NCBI RefSeq assembly: GCF_051020955.1
Contig: NW_027476766.1
Span: 1 to 64,000, forward strand
Length of the DNA stretch: 64,000 bases
DNA from: Megalopta genalis
Lineage: Eukaryota > Arthropoda > Insecta > Hymenoptera > Halictidae
Direction of reading: 5' to 3'
Shown here: positions 25,723 to 39,502 of the stretch, one piece after another
How the letters are laid out: each line of letters opens with the position of its first letter
Numbering within the stretch: position 1 is the first letter of the stretch
Notes under the pieces: generated by a model
Databases searched by the model: none
The model's input: the letters and a program-made list of their open reading frames with translations, nothing else
Told to the model about the DNA's origin: nothing
Position numbers and translations under genes: made by a program

Positions 25723-28381
25723 GTAAACAAATGATTTAGCTACAAATCGATACGAAGTAGCAGGCTTAGCTTCAAATCCATGCGAAACAAATGGTTAGCT
25801 ACAAATACTTGTGATATAAATTATTTAGCTACAACTGCATGCGAAACTAACGAGTTAGCTTCAAATCCATGCGAAACACACGATTTATCTTCAAATCAAT
25901 GCGCTGTAGAAGGCTTAGCTTCAAATCCATGCGATACACATGATTTAGCTTCAAATCAATGCGATGTAGAAGGTTTAGCATCAAATATAAGCGAAACACA
26001 TGATTTAGCTTTAAATCAATGCGATGTAGGAGGTTTAGCTTCAAATCCATGCGAGGCAAATGACTTTGTTTCAGATACATGCGATGTAAGTGATATAGCT
26101 TCAAATGCAGAGGAAACACATGATTTAGCTTCAAATCAATGCGATGCAGAAGGTTTAGCTTCAGAAACAAACGAAACACATAATTTAGCTTCAAATCAAT
26201 ACGATGTAGCAGGTTTAAATTCAAATCCAAGCGAAACAAATGATTTAGCGTCAAACAATTGGGATATAAGTGATATAGCTTCAAATGCAGGGGAAACAAA
26301 CGAGCTACTTTCAACTCCATGCGAAACACATGACCGAGCTTCAAACCAATGCGATGTAGAAGGTTTAGCTTCAAATCAATGCGATGTAGCAGGTTTATCT
26401 TCAAATCAATGCGATGTAGAAGGTTTAGCTTCAAAACCATGCGAAACACATGATTTAGCAGCAAATCAGTGCAATGTAGAAGGTTTAGCTTCAAATCCAT
26501 GCGATGTAGAAGGTTTAGCTTCAAATCAATGCGATGTAGCAGTTTAGCTTCAAATCAATGCGATGTAGAAGGTTTAGCTTCAAATCAATGCGATGTAGCA
26601 GGTTTATCTTCAAATCAATGCGATGTAGAAGGTTTAGCTTCAAAACCATGCGAAACACATGATTTAGCAGCAAATCAGTGCAATGTAGAAGGTTTAGCTT
26701 CAAATCCATGCGATGTAGAAGGTTTAGCTTCAAATCAATGCGATGTAGCAGGTTTAGCTTCAAATCAATGCGATGTAGAAGGGTTAGCTTCAAATGAATG
26801 CGAAACAAATGATTTAGGTTCACATACTTGCGAATAAGTGATATAGCTTCAAATGGAGACGAAACAAACGAGTTAGATTCAAATCCAAGCGAAACACATG
26901 AATTAGCCTCATATCAATGCGAAGTAGAAGGCTTAGCTTAACATCCTTGCGAAACATATGATTTAGTTTCAGATACTTGCGATATAAGTGATATAGATTC
27001 AAATGCAGGAGAAACAAACGTGATAGCCTCAAATACATGCGAAGCAAGTGATTTAGCTGCAAACTAATGCCATGTAGAAGGTTTTGCTTCAAATACATGC
27101 GAAACAAATGATTTTGCTTCAAACACTTAGGGTATAATTGATATAGCTTCAAATGCAGACGAAACAAACGAGTTAGCCTCAAATCCATGCGAAGCAAATG
27201 TTTTATCTGCAAATCAATGCGATGTAGTAGGTTTAGATACAAATCCATGCGACATAAATGATTTAGCCTCATATACATGCGATATAAGTGATGTAGCTTA
27301 AAATGCAGGAGAAACAAACGGGTTAGCTTCGTATCCAAGCGAAACACGTGATTTAGCTTCAAATCAATGCGATGTAAAAGGTTTAGCTTCAAATCCATGC
27401 GAAACACATGATTTAGCAGCAAATCAATGCGATGTAGAAGGTTTAGTTTCAAATCCATGCGAAACAAATGATATAGCTTCAAACACTTGGGATATAAGTG
27501 ATATACCTTCAAATGCAAACGAATCAAACGAGTTAGCTTCAAACCCATACGATACATTTCATTTAGCCTCAAATCGATACGAAGTAGAAGGCTTAGCTTC
27601 AAATCCATGCGAAACAAATGATTTAGTTTCAGATACTTTCGATATAAGTGATATAGTTTCAAATGCAGGGGGAAAAACGAGTTAGCTTCAAATCCATGCA
27701 AAACACATGATGTAGCTTCAAATCAATGCGATACAGAAGGTTTAGCTTCAAATCCAAGCGAAACAAATGATTTAGCTTCAAATCAATGCTATGTAGAAGG
27801 TTTAGCTTCAATTCGATGCGAAACAAATGATCTAGCATCAGATACTTGCGATATAACTCAAAAGGCAGGCGAAACTAACGAGATAGCCTCAAATACATGC
27901 GATGCAAGTGATTTAGCAGCAAATCAATGCGATGTAGAAGGTTTAGCTTCACATACATTCGAAGTAAATGATTTAGCTTCAAACACTTGGGCTGTACGTG
28001 ATATAGCTTCAAATGCAGACGTAACAAACGAGTTCGCTTCATATCCAAGCGAAACACATGATTTAGCCTCAAATCAATGCTATGTATAAGGTTTAGCTTC
28101 AAATCCATGCGAAACCAATGATTTAGCTTCATATACTTGCGATATAAGTGACATAGCTTCAAACGCAGACGAAACAAAAGTGTTAACTTCGACTCTAAGC
28201 GAATCACATGATCTAGCTCCAAATCAGTGCGAAGTCGAAGGCTTAGCTTCAAATCCATGCGAAACAAATGATTTAGCTTCAGATACTTTGCGATATAAGT
28301 GATGTAGCTTCAAATGCAGACGAATCAAACTAGTTAGCGTCAAATCTATGCGATGTAGAAGGCTTAGCTTCAAATCCATGC
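25723..28381. repeat. Domain 2 HOR unit U4, 2659 bp, beta type
   Basis: Same first part as U3 (offset about 2012 bp) but a different second part, with GCAGGGGGAAAAACGAG near 27,665 and the 21-bp short unit near 27,850. Compared with U3 and U10 it has single-base losses near 25,794, 26,542 and 26,834, each shifting the reading frame. Its second half matches 36.99-39.40 kb at offset 11,120. Confidence 0.85.
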
Positions 28382-31300
28382 GTAAACAAATGATTTAGCT
28401 ACAAATCGATACGAAGTAGCAGGCTTAGCTTCAAATCCATGCGAAACAAATGATTTAGGTTCTGATACTTGCGATATAAGTGATATAGCTTCAAATGCGG
28501 GGGAAAAAACGAGTTTGCTTCAAATCTATGCGATGTAGAAGGTTTAGCTTCAAATCCATGCAAAACACATGATTTAGCTTCAAATCAATGCGATGCAGAA
28601 GGTTTTAGCATCAAATATAAGCGAAACACATGATTTAGCTTTAAATCAATGCGATGTAGAAGGTTTAGCTTCAAATCCATGCGAGGCAAATGACTTTGTT
28701 TCAGATACTTGCGATGTAAGTGATATAGCTTCAAATGCAGACGAAACACATGATTTAGCTTCAAATCAATGCGATGCAGAAGGTTTAGCTTCAGAAACAA
28801 ACGAAACACATAACTTAGCTTCAAATCAATACGATGTAGCAGGTTTAACTTCAAATCCAAGCGAAACAAATGATTTAGCGTCAAACAATTGGGATATAAG
28901 TGATATAGCTTCAAATGCAGGGGAAACAAACGAGCTACTTTCAACTCCATGCGAAACACATGACCGAGCTTCAAACCAATGCGATGTAGAAGGTTTAGCT
29001 TCAAATCAATGCGATGTAGCAGGTTTATCTTCAAATCAATGCGATGTAGAAGGTTTAGCTTCAAAACCATGCGAAACACATGATGTAGCAGCAAATCAGT
29101 GCAATGTAGAAGGTTTAGCTTCAAATCCATGCGATGTAGAAGGTTTAGCTTCAAATCAATGCGATGTAGCAGGTTTAGCTTCAAATCAATGCGATGTAGA
29201 AGGTTTAGCTTCAAATCAATGCGATGTAGCAGGTTTATCTTCAAATCAATGCGATGTAGAAGGTTTAGCTTCAAAACCATGCGAAACACATGATTTAGCA
29301 GCAAATCAGTGCAATGTAGAAGGTTTAGCTTCAAATCCATGCGATGTAGAAGGTTTAGCTTCAAATCAATGCGATGTAGCAGGTTTAGCTTCAAATCAAT
29401 GCGATGTAGAAGGGTTAGCTTCAAATGAATGCGAAACAAATGATTTAGGTTCACATACTTGCGATATAAGTGATATAGCTTCAAATGGAGACGAAACAAA
29501 CGAGTTAGATTCAAATCCAAGCGAAACACATGAATTAGCCTCATATCAATGCGAAGTAGAAGGCTTAGCTTAACATCCTTGCGAAACATATGATTTAGTT
29601 TCAGATACTTGCGATATAAGTGATATAGATTCAAATGCAGGAGAAACAAACGTGATAGCCTCAAATACATGCGAAGCAAGTGATTTAGCTGCAAATCAAT
29701 TCCATGTAGAAGGTTTAGCTTCAAATACATGCGAAACAAATGATTTAGCTTCAAACACTTGGGCTGTACGTGATATAGCTTCAAATGCAGACGTAACAAA
29801 CGAGTTCGCTTCATATCCAAGCGAAACACATGATTTAGCCTTAAATCAATGCTATGTATAAGGTTTAGCTTCAAATCCATGCGAAACCAATGATTTAGCT
29901 TCATATACTTGCGATATAAGTGACATAGCTTCAAACGCAGATGAAACAAAAGTGTTAGCTTCGACTCTAAGCGAATCACATGATTTAGATTCAAATCAAT
30001 GCGATTTAGAAGGTTTAGCTTCAAATCAATGCGAAACAAATGATTTGGCTTCAGATACTAGCGATATAAGTGATATAGCTTCAAATGCAGACGAAACAAA
30101 CAAGTTAGCTTCAAATACAAGCGAAACACATGATTTAGCTGCAAATCAATGCGATGTAGAAGGTGCAGCTTCAAATCCAAGCGAGTCAATTGTTTTAGCT
30201 TCAAATATTTGTGATATACATGATTTAGCTTCAACTGCACCTGAAACAAACGTGTTAGCTTAAAATTCAAGCGACAAACATGATTTAGCTTCAAATCAAT
30301 GCGAAGTAGAAGGATTTGCTTCAAATCCATGCGATCAAATGCTATAGCTTCAAATACTTGTGATATAGATGATTTAGCTTCAACTGCATGCGAACCAAAC
30401 GAGATTGCTTCAAATCCATGCCAAAGACATGATTTAGCTTCAAATCTATGCGAAGTAGAAGGCTTAGCTTCAAATCCTTGCGAAACACATGATTTAGCTT
30501 CAAATCAATGCGAAGTATAAGGTTTAGTTTCAAATCCATGCGAAACAAATGATATAGCATCAAACACTTGGGATATATGTGATATAGCTTCAAATGCAGA
30601 CGAAACAAACGAGTTAGCTTTAAATCCATGCGAAACACATGATTTATCTTCAAATCAATGCGAAGTAGAAGGCAAGGGTTCAAATCCATGCGAAACGTAT
30701 AGTTTGGAATCAAACACTTATTTTATACATGATTTAGCTTCAACTGCATGCGAAACAAACGAATTAGGTTCAAATTCAACCGAAACACATAATTTAGCTT
30801 CAAATCAATGCGAAGTAGAAGGCTCGGCTTCAAATCTATGCAAATCAAAATCGTTTAGCTTCAAATTCATGTGATATACATGATTTATCTTCAACTGCAT
30901 GCGAAACAAACGGGTTAGATTCAAATCCATGCGACAAACATGATTTAGCTTCAAATCAAGGCGAAGTAGAAGGATTTGCTTCAAATCCTTGCGATCAAAT
31001 GCTATAGATTCAAATACTTGTGATATACATGATTTAGCTTCAACTGCATGCGAACCAAACGAGATAGCTTCAAATCCAAGCCAAAGACATGATTTAGCTT
31101 CAAATCTATGCGAAGTAGAAGGCTTAGCCTCAAATCCTTGCGAAACACATGATTAAGCTTCAAATCAATTCGAAGTAGAAGGATTAGCTTCAAATCCATG
31201 CGAAACAAATGGTTTAGCTACAAATACTTGTGATATACGTTATTTATATTCAACTGCATGCGCAACAAACGAATTAGCTTCAAATCCATGTGAAACCCAT

Positions 31301-31742
31301 GATTTAGCAGCAAATCAATGGGATGTAGAAGGTTTAGCTTCAAATCCATGCGAAACCAATGATTTAGCTTCAAATCAATGCGATTTAGAAGGTTTAGCTT
31401 CAAATCCAAGTGAAATACATCATTAATCTTGAAATCAATGCGATGTAGAAGGTTTAGCTTCAAATCCATGCGAAACAAATGATTTAGCTTCAAACACTTT
31501 AGATATAAGTGATATAGCTTCAAATGCATCCGAAACAAACGAGTTAGCTTCAAATCCAAGCGAATCACATGATCTAGCTCCAAATCAGTGCGAAGTCGAA
31601 GGCTTAGCTTCAAATCCATGCGAAACAAATGATTTAGCTTCAGATACTTTGCGATATAAGTGATGTAGCTTCAAATGCAGACGAATCAAACTAGTTAGCG
31701 TCAAATCTATGCGATGTAGAAGGCTTAGCTTCAAATCCATGC
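28382..31742. repeat. Domain 2 HOR unit U5, 3361 bp, alpha type
   Basis: First member of an almost identical tandem pair with U6. The single extra base is a T in GGTTTTAGCATC near 28,604. It contains two 210-bp subunits (29,069 and 29,279). Confidence 0.9.
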
Positions 31743-34700
31743 GTAAACAAATGATTTAGCTACAAATCGATACGAAGTAGCAGGCTTAGCTTCAAATCCA
31801 TGCGAAACAAATGATTTAGGTTCTGATACTTGCGATATAAGTGATATAGCTTCAAATGCGGGGGAAAAAACGAGTTTGCTTCAAATCTATGCGATGTAGA
31901 AGGTTTAGCTTCAAATCCATGCAAAACACATGATTTAGCTTCAAATCAATGCGATGCAGAAGGTTTAGCATCAAATATAAGCGAAACACATGATTTAGCT
32001 TTAAATCAATGCGATGTAGAAGGTTTAGCTTCAAATCCATGCGAGGCAAATGACTTTGTTTCAGATACTTGCGATGTAAGTGATATAGCTTCAAATGCAG
32101 ACGAAACACATGATTTAGCTTCAAATCAATGCGATGCAGAAGGTTTAGCTTCAGAAACAAACGAAACACATAACTTAGCTTCAAATCAATACGATGTAGC
32201 AGGTTTAACTTCAAATCCAAGCGAAACAAATGATTTAGCGTCAAACAATTGGGATATAAGTGATATAGCTTCAAATGCAGGGGAAACAAACGAGCTACTT
32301 TCAACTCCATGCGAAACACATGACCGAGCTTCAAACCAATGCGATGTAGAAGGTTTAGCTTCAAATCAATGCGATGTAGCAGGTTTATCTTCAAATCAAT
32401 GCGATGTAGAAGGTTTAGCTTCAAAACCATGCGAAACACATGATGTAGCAGCAAATCAGTGCAATGTAGAAGGTTTAGCTTCAAATCCATGCGATGTAGA
32501 AGGTTTAGCTTCAAATCAATGCGATGTAGCAGGTTTAGCTTCAAATCAATGCGATGTAGAAGGTTTAGCTTCAAATCAATGCGATGTAGCAGGTTTATCT
32601 TCAAATCAATGCGATGTAGAAGGTTTAGCTTCAAAACCATGCGAAACACATGATTTAGCAGCAAATCAGTGCAATGTAGAAGGTTTAGCTTCAAATCCAT
32701 GCGATGTAGAAGGTTTAGCTTCAAATCAATGCGATGTAGCAGGTTTAGCTTCAAATCAATGCGATGTAGAAGGGTTAGCTTCAAATGAATGCGAAACAAA
32801 TGATTTAGGTTCACATACTTGCGATATAAGTGATATAGCTTCAAATGGAGACGAAACAAAAGAGTTAGTTTCAAATCCAAGCGAAACACATGAATTAGCC
32901 TCATATCAATGCGAAGTAGAAGGCTTAGCTTAACATCCTTGCGAAACATATGATTTAGTTTCAGATACTTGCGATATAAGTGATATAGATTCAAATGCAG
33001 GAGAAACAAACGTGATAGCCTCAAATACATGCGAAGCAAGTGATTTAGCTGCAAATCAATTCCATGTAGAAGGTTTAGCTTCAAATACATGCGAAACAAA
33101 TGATTTAGCTTCAAACACTTGGGCTGTACGTGATATAGCTTCAAATGCAGACGTAACAAACGAGTTCGCTTCATATCCAAGCGAAACACATGATTTAGCC
33201 TCAAATCAATGCTATGTATAAGGTTTAGCTTCAAATCCATGCGAAACCAATGATTTAGCTTCATATACTTGCGATATAAGTGACATAGCTTCAAACGCAG
33301 ATGAAACAAAAGTGTTAGCTTCGACTCTAAGCGAATCACATGATTTAGATTCAAATCAATGCGATTTAGAAGGTTTAGCTTCAAATCAATGCGAAACAAA
33401 TGATTTGGCTTCAGATACTAGCGATATAAGTGATATAGCTTCAAATGCAGACGAAACAAACAAGTTAGCTTCAAATACAAGCGAAACACATGATTTAGCT
33501 GCAAATCAATGCGATGTAGAAGGTGCAGCTTCAAATCCAAGCGAGTCAATTGTTTTAGCTTCAAATATTTGTGATATACATGATTTAGCTTCAACTGCAC
33601 CTGAAACAAACGTGTTAGCTTAAAATTCAAGCGACAAACATGATTTAGCTTCAAATCAATGCGAAGTAGAAGGATTTGCTTCAAATCCATGCGATCAAAT
33701 GCTATAGCTTCAAATACTTGTGATATAGATGATTTAGCTTCAACTGCATGCGAACCAAACGAGATTGCTTCAAATCCATGCCAAAGACATGATTTAGCTT
33801 CAAATCTATGCGAAGTAGAAAGCTTAGCTTCAAATCCTTGCGGAACACATGATTTAGCTTCAAATCAATGCGAAGTATAAGGTTTAGTTTCAAATCCATG
33901 CGAAACAAATGATATAGCATCAAACACTTGGGATATATGTGATATAGCTTCAAATGCAGACGAAACAAACGAGTTAGCTTTAAATCCATGCGAAACACAT
34001 GATTTATCTTCAAATCAATGCGAAGTAGAAGGCAAGGGTTCAAATCCATGCGAAACGTATAGTTTGGAATCAAACACTTATTTTATACATGATTTAGCTT
34101 CAACTGCATGCGAAACAAACGAATTAGGTTCAAATTCAACCGAAACACATAATTTAGCTTCAAATCAATGCGAAGTAGAAGGCTCGGCTTCAAATCTATG
34201 CAAATCAAAATCGTTTAGCTTCAAATTCATGTGATATACATGATTTATCTTCAACTGCATGCGAAACAAACGGGTTAGATTCAAATCCATGCGACAAACA
34301 TGATTTAGCTTCAAATCAAGGCGAAGTAGAAGGATTTGCTTCAAATCCTTGCGATCAAATGCTATAGATTCAAATACTTGTGATATACATGATTTAGCTT
34401 CAACTGCATGCGAACCAAACGAGATAGCTTCAAATCCAAGCCAAAGACATGATTTAGCTTCAAATCTATGCGAAGTAGAAGGCTTAGCCTCAAATCCTTG
34501 CGAAACACATGATTAAGCTTCAAATCAATTCGAAGTAGAAGGATTAGCTTCAAATCCATGCGAAACAAATGGTTTAGCTACAAATACTTGTGATATACGT
34601 TATTTATATTCAACTGCATGCGCAACAAACGAATTAGCTTCAAATCCATGTGAAACCCATGATTTAGCAGCAAATCAATGGGATGTAGAAGGTTTAGCTT

Positions 34701-35102
34701 CAAATCCATGCGAAACCAATGATTTAGCTTCAAATCAATGCGATTTAGAAGGTTTAGCTTCAAATCCAAGTGAAATACATCATTAATCTTGAAATCAATG
34801 CGATGTAGAAGGTTTAGCTTCAAATCCATGCGAAACAAATGATTTAGCTTCAAACACTTTAGATATAAGTGATATAGCTTCAAATGCATCCGAAACAAAC
34901 GAGTTAGCTTCAAATCCAAGCGAATCACATGATCTAGCTCCAAATCAGTGCGAAGTCGAAGGCTTAGCTTCAAATCCATGCGAAACAAATGATTTAGCTT
35001 CAGATACTTTGCGATATAAGTGATGTAGCTTCAAATGCAGACGAATCAAACTAGTTAGCGTCAAATCTATGCGATGTAGAAGGCTTAGCTTCAAATCCAT
35101 GC
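31743..35102. repeat. Domain 2 HOR unit U6, 3360 bp, alpha type
   Basis: Second member of the pair, exactly 112 x 30 bp. Differences from U5 seen by eye include AAAGAGTTAGTTTC near 32,869 (U5 has AACGAGTTAGATTC), GCCTCAAATC near 33,199, AGAAAGCTTAGC near 33,827 and GCGGAACAC near 33,840. Confidence 0.9.
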
Positions 35103-36808
35103 GTAAACAAATGATTTAGCTACAAATCGATACGAAGTAGCAGGCTTAGCTTCAAATCCATGCGAAACAAATGATTTAGGTTCTGATACTTGCGATATAA
35201 GTGATATAGCTTCAAATGCGGGGGAAAAAACGAGTTTGCTTCAAATCTATGCGATGTAGAAGGTTTAGCTTCAAATCCATGCAAAACACATGATTTAGCT
35301 TCAAATCAATGCGATGCAGAAGGTTTAGCATCAAATATAAGCGAAACACATGATTTAGCTTTAAATCAATGCGATGTAGAAGGTTTAGCTTCAAATCCAT
35401 GCGAGGCAAATGACTTTGTTTCAGATACTTGCGATGTAAGTGATATAGCTTCAAATGCAGACGAAACACTTGATTTAGCTTCAAATCAATGCGATGCAGA
35501 AGGTTTAGCTTCAGAAACAAACGAAACACATAATTTAGCTTCAAATCAATACGATGTAGCAGGTTTAACTTCAAATCCAAGCGAAACAAATGATTTAGCG
35601 TCAAACAATTGGGATATAAGTGATATAGCTTCAAATGCAGGGGAAACAAACGAGCTACTTTCAACTCCATGCGAAACACATGACCGAGCTTCAAACCAAT
35701 GCGATGTAGAAGGTTTAGCTTCAAATCAATGCGATGTAGCAGGTTTATCTTCAAATCAATGCGATGTAGAAGGTTTAGCTTCAAAACCATGCGAAACACA
35801 TGATTTAGCAGCAAATCAGTGCAATGTAGAAGGTTTAGCTTCAAATCCATGCGATGTAGAAGGTTTAGCTTCAAATCAATGCGATGTAGCAGGTTTAGCT
35901 TCAAATCAATGCGATGTGGAAGGGTTAGCTTCAAATGAATGCGAAACAAATGATTTAGGTTCACATACTTGCGATATAAGTGATATAGCTTCAAATGGAG
36001 ACGAAACAAACGAGTTAGATTCAAATCCAAGCGAAACACATGAATTAGCCTCATATCAATGCGAAGTAGAAGGCTTAGCTTAACATCCTTGCGAAACATA
36101 TGATTTAGTTTCAGATACTTGCGATATAAGTGATATAGATTCAAATGCAGGAGAAACAAACGTGATAGCCTCAAATACATGCGAAGCAAGTGATTTAGCT
36201 GCAAATCAATTCCATGTAGAAGGTTTAGCTTCAAATACATGCGAAACAAATGATTTAGCTTCAAACACTTGGGCTGTACGTGATATAGCTTCAAATGCAG
36301 ACGTAACAAACGAGTTCGCTTCATATCCAAGCGAAACACATGATTTAGCCTTAAATCAATGCTATGTATAAGGTTTAGCTTCAAATCCATGCGAAACCAA
36401 TGATTTAACTTCATATACTTGCGATATAAGTGACATAGCTTCAAACGCAGATGAAACAAAAGTGTTAGCTTCGACTCTAAGCGAATCACATGATTTAGAT
36501 TCAAATCAATGCGATTTAGAAGGTTTAGCTTCAAATCAATGCGAAACAAATGATTTGGCTTCAGATACTAGCGATATAAGTGATATAGCTTCAAATGCAG
36601 ACGAAACAAACAAGTTAGCTTCAAATACAAGCGAAACACATGATTTAGCTGCAAATCAATGCGATGTAGAAGGTGCAGCTTCAAATCCAAGCGAGTCAAT
36701 TGTTTTAGCTTCAAATATTTGTGATATACATGATTTAGCTTCAACTGCACCTGAAACAAACGTGTTAGCTTAAAATTCAAGCGACAAACATGATTTAGCT
36801 TCAAATCA

Positions 36809-38062
36809 ATGCGAAGTAGAAGGATTTGCTTCAAATCCATGCGATCAAATGCTATAGCTTCAAATACTTGTGATATAGATGATTTAGCTTCAACTGCATG
36901 CGAACCAAACGAGATTGCTTCAAATCCATGCCAAAGACATGATTTAGCTTCAAATCTATGCGAAGTAGAAGGCTTAGCTTCAAATCCTTGCGAAACACAT
37001 GATTTATCTTCAAATCAATGCGCTGTAGAAGGCTTAGCTTCAAATCCATGCGATACACATGATTTAGCTTCAAATCAATGCGATGTAGAAGGTTTAGCAT
37101 CAAATATAAGCGAAACACATGATTTAGCTTTAAATCAATGCGATGTAGGAGGTTTAGCTTCAAATCCATGCGAGGCAAATGACTTTGTTTCAGATACATG
37201 CGATGTAAGTGATATAGCTTCAAATGCAGAGGAAACACATGATTTAGCTTCAAATCAATGCGATGCAGAAGGTTTAGCTTCAGAAACAAACGAAACACAT
37301 AATTTAGCTTCAAATCAATACGATGTAGCAGGTTTAAATTCAAATCCAAGCGAAACAAATGATTTAGCGTCAAACAATTGGGATATAAGTGATATAGCTT
37401 CAAATGCAGGGGAAACAAACGAGCTACTTTCAACTCCATGCGAAACACATGACCGAGCTTCAAACCAATGCGATGTAGAAGGTTTAGCTTCAAATCAATG
37501 CGATGTAGCAGGTTTATCTTCAAATCAATGCGATGTAGAAGGTTTAGCTTCAAAACCATGCGAAACACATGATTTAGCAGCAAATCAGTGCAATGTAGAA
37601 GGTTTAGCTTCAAATCCATGCGATGTAGTAGGTTTAGCTTCAAATCAATGCGATGTAGCAGGTTTAGCTTCAAATCAATGCGATGTAGAAGGTTTAGCTT
37701 CAAATCAATGCGATGTAGCAGGTTTATCTTCAAATCAATGCGATGTAGAAGGTTTAGCTTCAAAACCATGCGAAACACATGATTTAGCAGCAAATCAGTG
37801 CAATGTAGAAGGTTTAGCTTCAAATCCATGCGATGTAGAAGGTTTAGCTTCAAATCAATGCGATGTAGCAGGTTTAGCTTCAAATCAATGCGATGTAGAA
37901 GGGTTAGCTTCAAATGAATGCGAAACAAATGATTTAGGTTCACATACTTGCGACTTAAGTGATATAGCTTCAAATGGAGACGAAACAAACGAGTTAGATT
38001 CAAATCCAAGCGAAACACATGAATTAGCCTCATATCAATGCGAAGTAGAAGGCTTAGCTTAA
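36809..38062 (+). other. Plus-strand repeat-derived open frame, 417 codons, probably non-coding
   Basis: Reads as 10-residue repeats such as ASNPCETHDL and ASNQCDVEGL, acidic and Cys-containing, with one Cys in most repeats. It lies almost entirely opposite the 656-codon minus frame. It opens in a different plus frame for about 10 codons before reaching the regular repeat register, and ends at a TAA in GCTTAACATCC that every alpha and beta unit shares. No domain or targeting signal is visible. A secreted disulfide-rich repeat protein would look superficially similar, but the shared stops and frameshifts along the array argue against it. Confidence 0.15.
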
Positions 38063-38822
38063 CATCCTTGCGAAACATATGATTTAGTTTCAGATACTTG
38101 CGATATAAGTGATATAGATTCAAATGCAGGAGAAACAAACGTGATAGCCTCAAATACATGCGAAGCAAGTGATTTAGCTGCAAACTAATGCCATGTAGAA
38201 GGTTTTGCTTCAAATACATGCGAAACAAATGATTTTGCTTCAAACACTTAGGGTATAATTGATATAGCTTCAAATGCAGACGAAACAAACGAGTTAGCCT
38301 CAAATCCATGCGAAGCAAATGTTTTATCTGCAAATCAATGCGATGTAGTAGGTTTAGATACAAATCCATGCGACATAAATGATTTAGCCTCATATACATG
38401 CGATATAAGTGATGTAGCTTAAAATGCAGGAGAAACAAACGGGTTAGCTTCGTATCCAAGCGAAACACGTGATTTAGCTTCAAATCAATGCGATGTAAAA
38501 GGTTTAGCTTCAAATCCATGCGAAACACATGATTTAGCAGCAAATCAATGCGATGTAGAAGGTTTAGTTTCAAATCCATGCGAAACAAATGATATAGCTT
38601 CAAACACTTGGGATATAAGTGATATACCTTCAAATGCAAACGAATCAAACGAGTTAGCTTCAAACCCATACGATACATTTCATTTAGCCTCAAATCGATA
38701 CGAAGTAGAAGGCTTAGCTTCAAATCCATGCGAAACAAATGATTTAGTTTCAGATACTTTCGATATAAGTGATATAGTTTCAAATGCAGGGGGAAAAACG
38801 AGTTAGCTTCAAATCCATGCAA
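36852..38822 (-). other. Longest repeat-derived open frame, 656 codons, probably non-coding
   Basis: This minus-strand frame is open for 656 codons and reads as 10-residue repeats of the type LKLNHVFRMD and LKLNLLHRID, very rich in Leu, Lys, His and Arg. I see no signal peptide, no conserved domain and no non-repetitive end. The product would be nothing but the satellite unit translated. Equivalent frames in the sister units are broken at different points by stops and one-base indels (for example near 26,542 and 26,834). The plus strand opposite is open for 417 codons (36,809-38,062). Openness follows from the 30-bp unit lacking stops in this frame. I treat it as a by-product, while noting transcription cannot be excluded from sequence. 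Confidence 0.2.
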
Positions 38823-39502
38823 AACACATGATGTAGCTTCAAATCAATGCGATACAGAAGGTTTAGCTTCAAATCCAAGCGAAACAAATGATTTAGCTTC
38901 AAATCAATGCTATGTAGAAGGTTTAGCTTCAATTCGATGCGAAACAAATGATCTAGCATCAGATACTTGCGATATAACTCAAAAGGCAGGCGAAACTAAC
39001 GAGATAGCCTCAAATACATGCGATGCAAGTGATTTAGCAGCAAATCAATGCGATGTAGAAGGTTTAGCTTCACATACATTCGAAGTAAATGATTTAGCTT
39101 CAAACACTTGGGCTGTACGTGATATAGCTTCAAATGCAGACGTAACAAACGAGTTCGCTTCATATCCAAGCGAAACACATGATTTAGCCTCAAATCAATG
39201 CTATGTATAAGGTTTAGCTTCAAATCCATGCGAAACCAATGATTTAGCTTCATATACTTGCGATATAAGTGACATAGCTTCAAACGCAGACGAAACAAAA
39301 GTGTTAGCTTCGACTCTAAGCGAATCACATGATCTAGCTCCAAATCAGTGCGAAGTCGAAGGCTTAGCTTCAAATCCATGCGAAACAAATGATTTAGCTT
39401 CAGATACTTTGCGATATAAGTGATGTAGCTTCAAATGCAGACGAATCAAACTAGTTAGCGTCAAATCTATGCGATGTAGAAGGCTTAGCTTCAAATCCAT
39501 GC

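Larger units (their letters stand above)
35103..39502. repeat. Domain 2 HOR unit U7, 4400 bp, alpha/beta chimera
   Basis: Begins as an alpha unit with one 210-bp subunit only, up to about 36,990. It then switches to sequence typical of the beta units (CAATGCGCTGTAGAAGG near 37,015) and follows the U4 pattern to its end. The unit therefore looks like a fusion of an alpha left part and a U4-like right part. The longest open frames of the window lie across the beta-derived portion. Confidence 0.85.

Noticed and set aside
28593..29573. Cys-containing secreted repeat protein on the plus strand (326 codons)
   Set aside because: There is no signal peptide. The start depends on the extra T near 28,604, and stops such as GCTTAACATCC and TGTATAAGG are shared by all copies.
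36852..38822. Genuine gene for a large repeat protein (656 codons minus strand, also 618, 590 and 515-codon frames)
   Set aside because: Open frames exist on both strands at once, no non-repetitive ends or domains are seen, and sister copies are broken at different points by stops and one-base indels. The repeat length divisible by three explains the openness.
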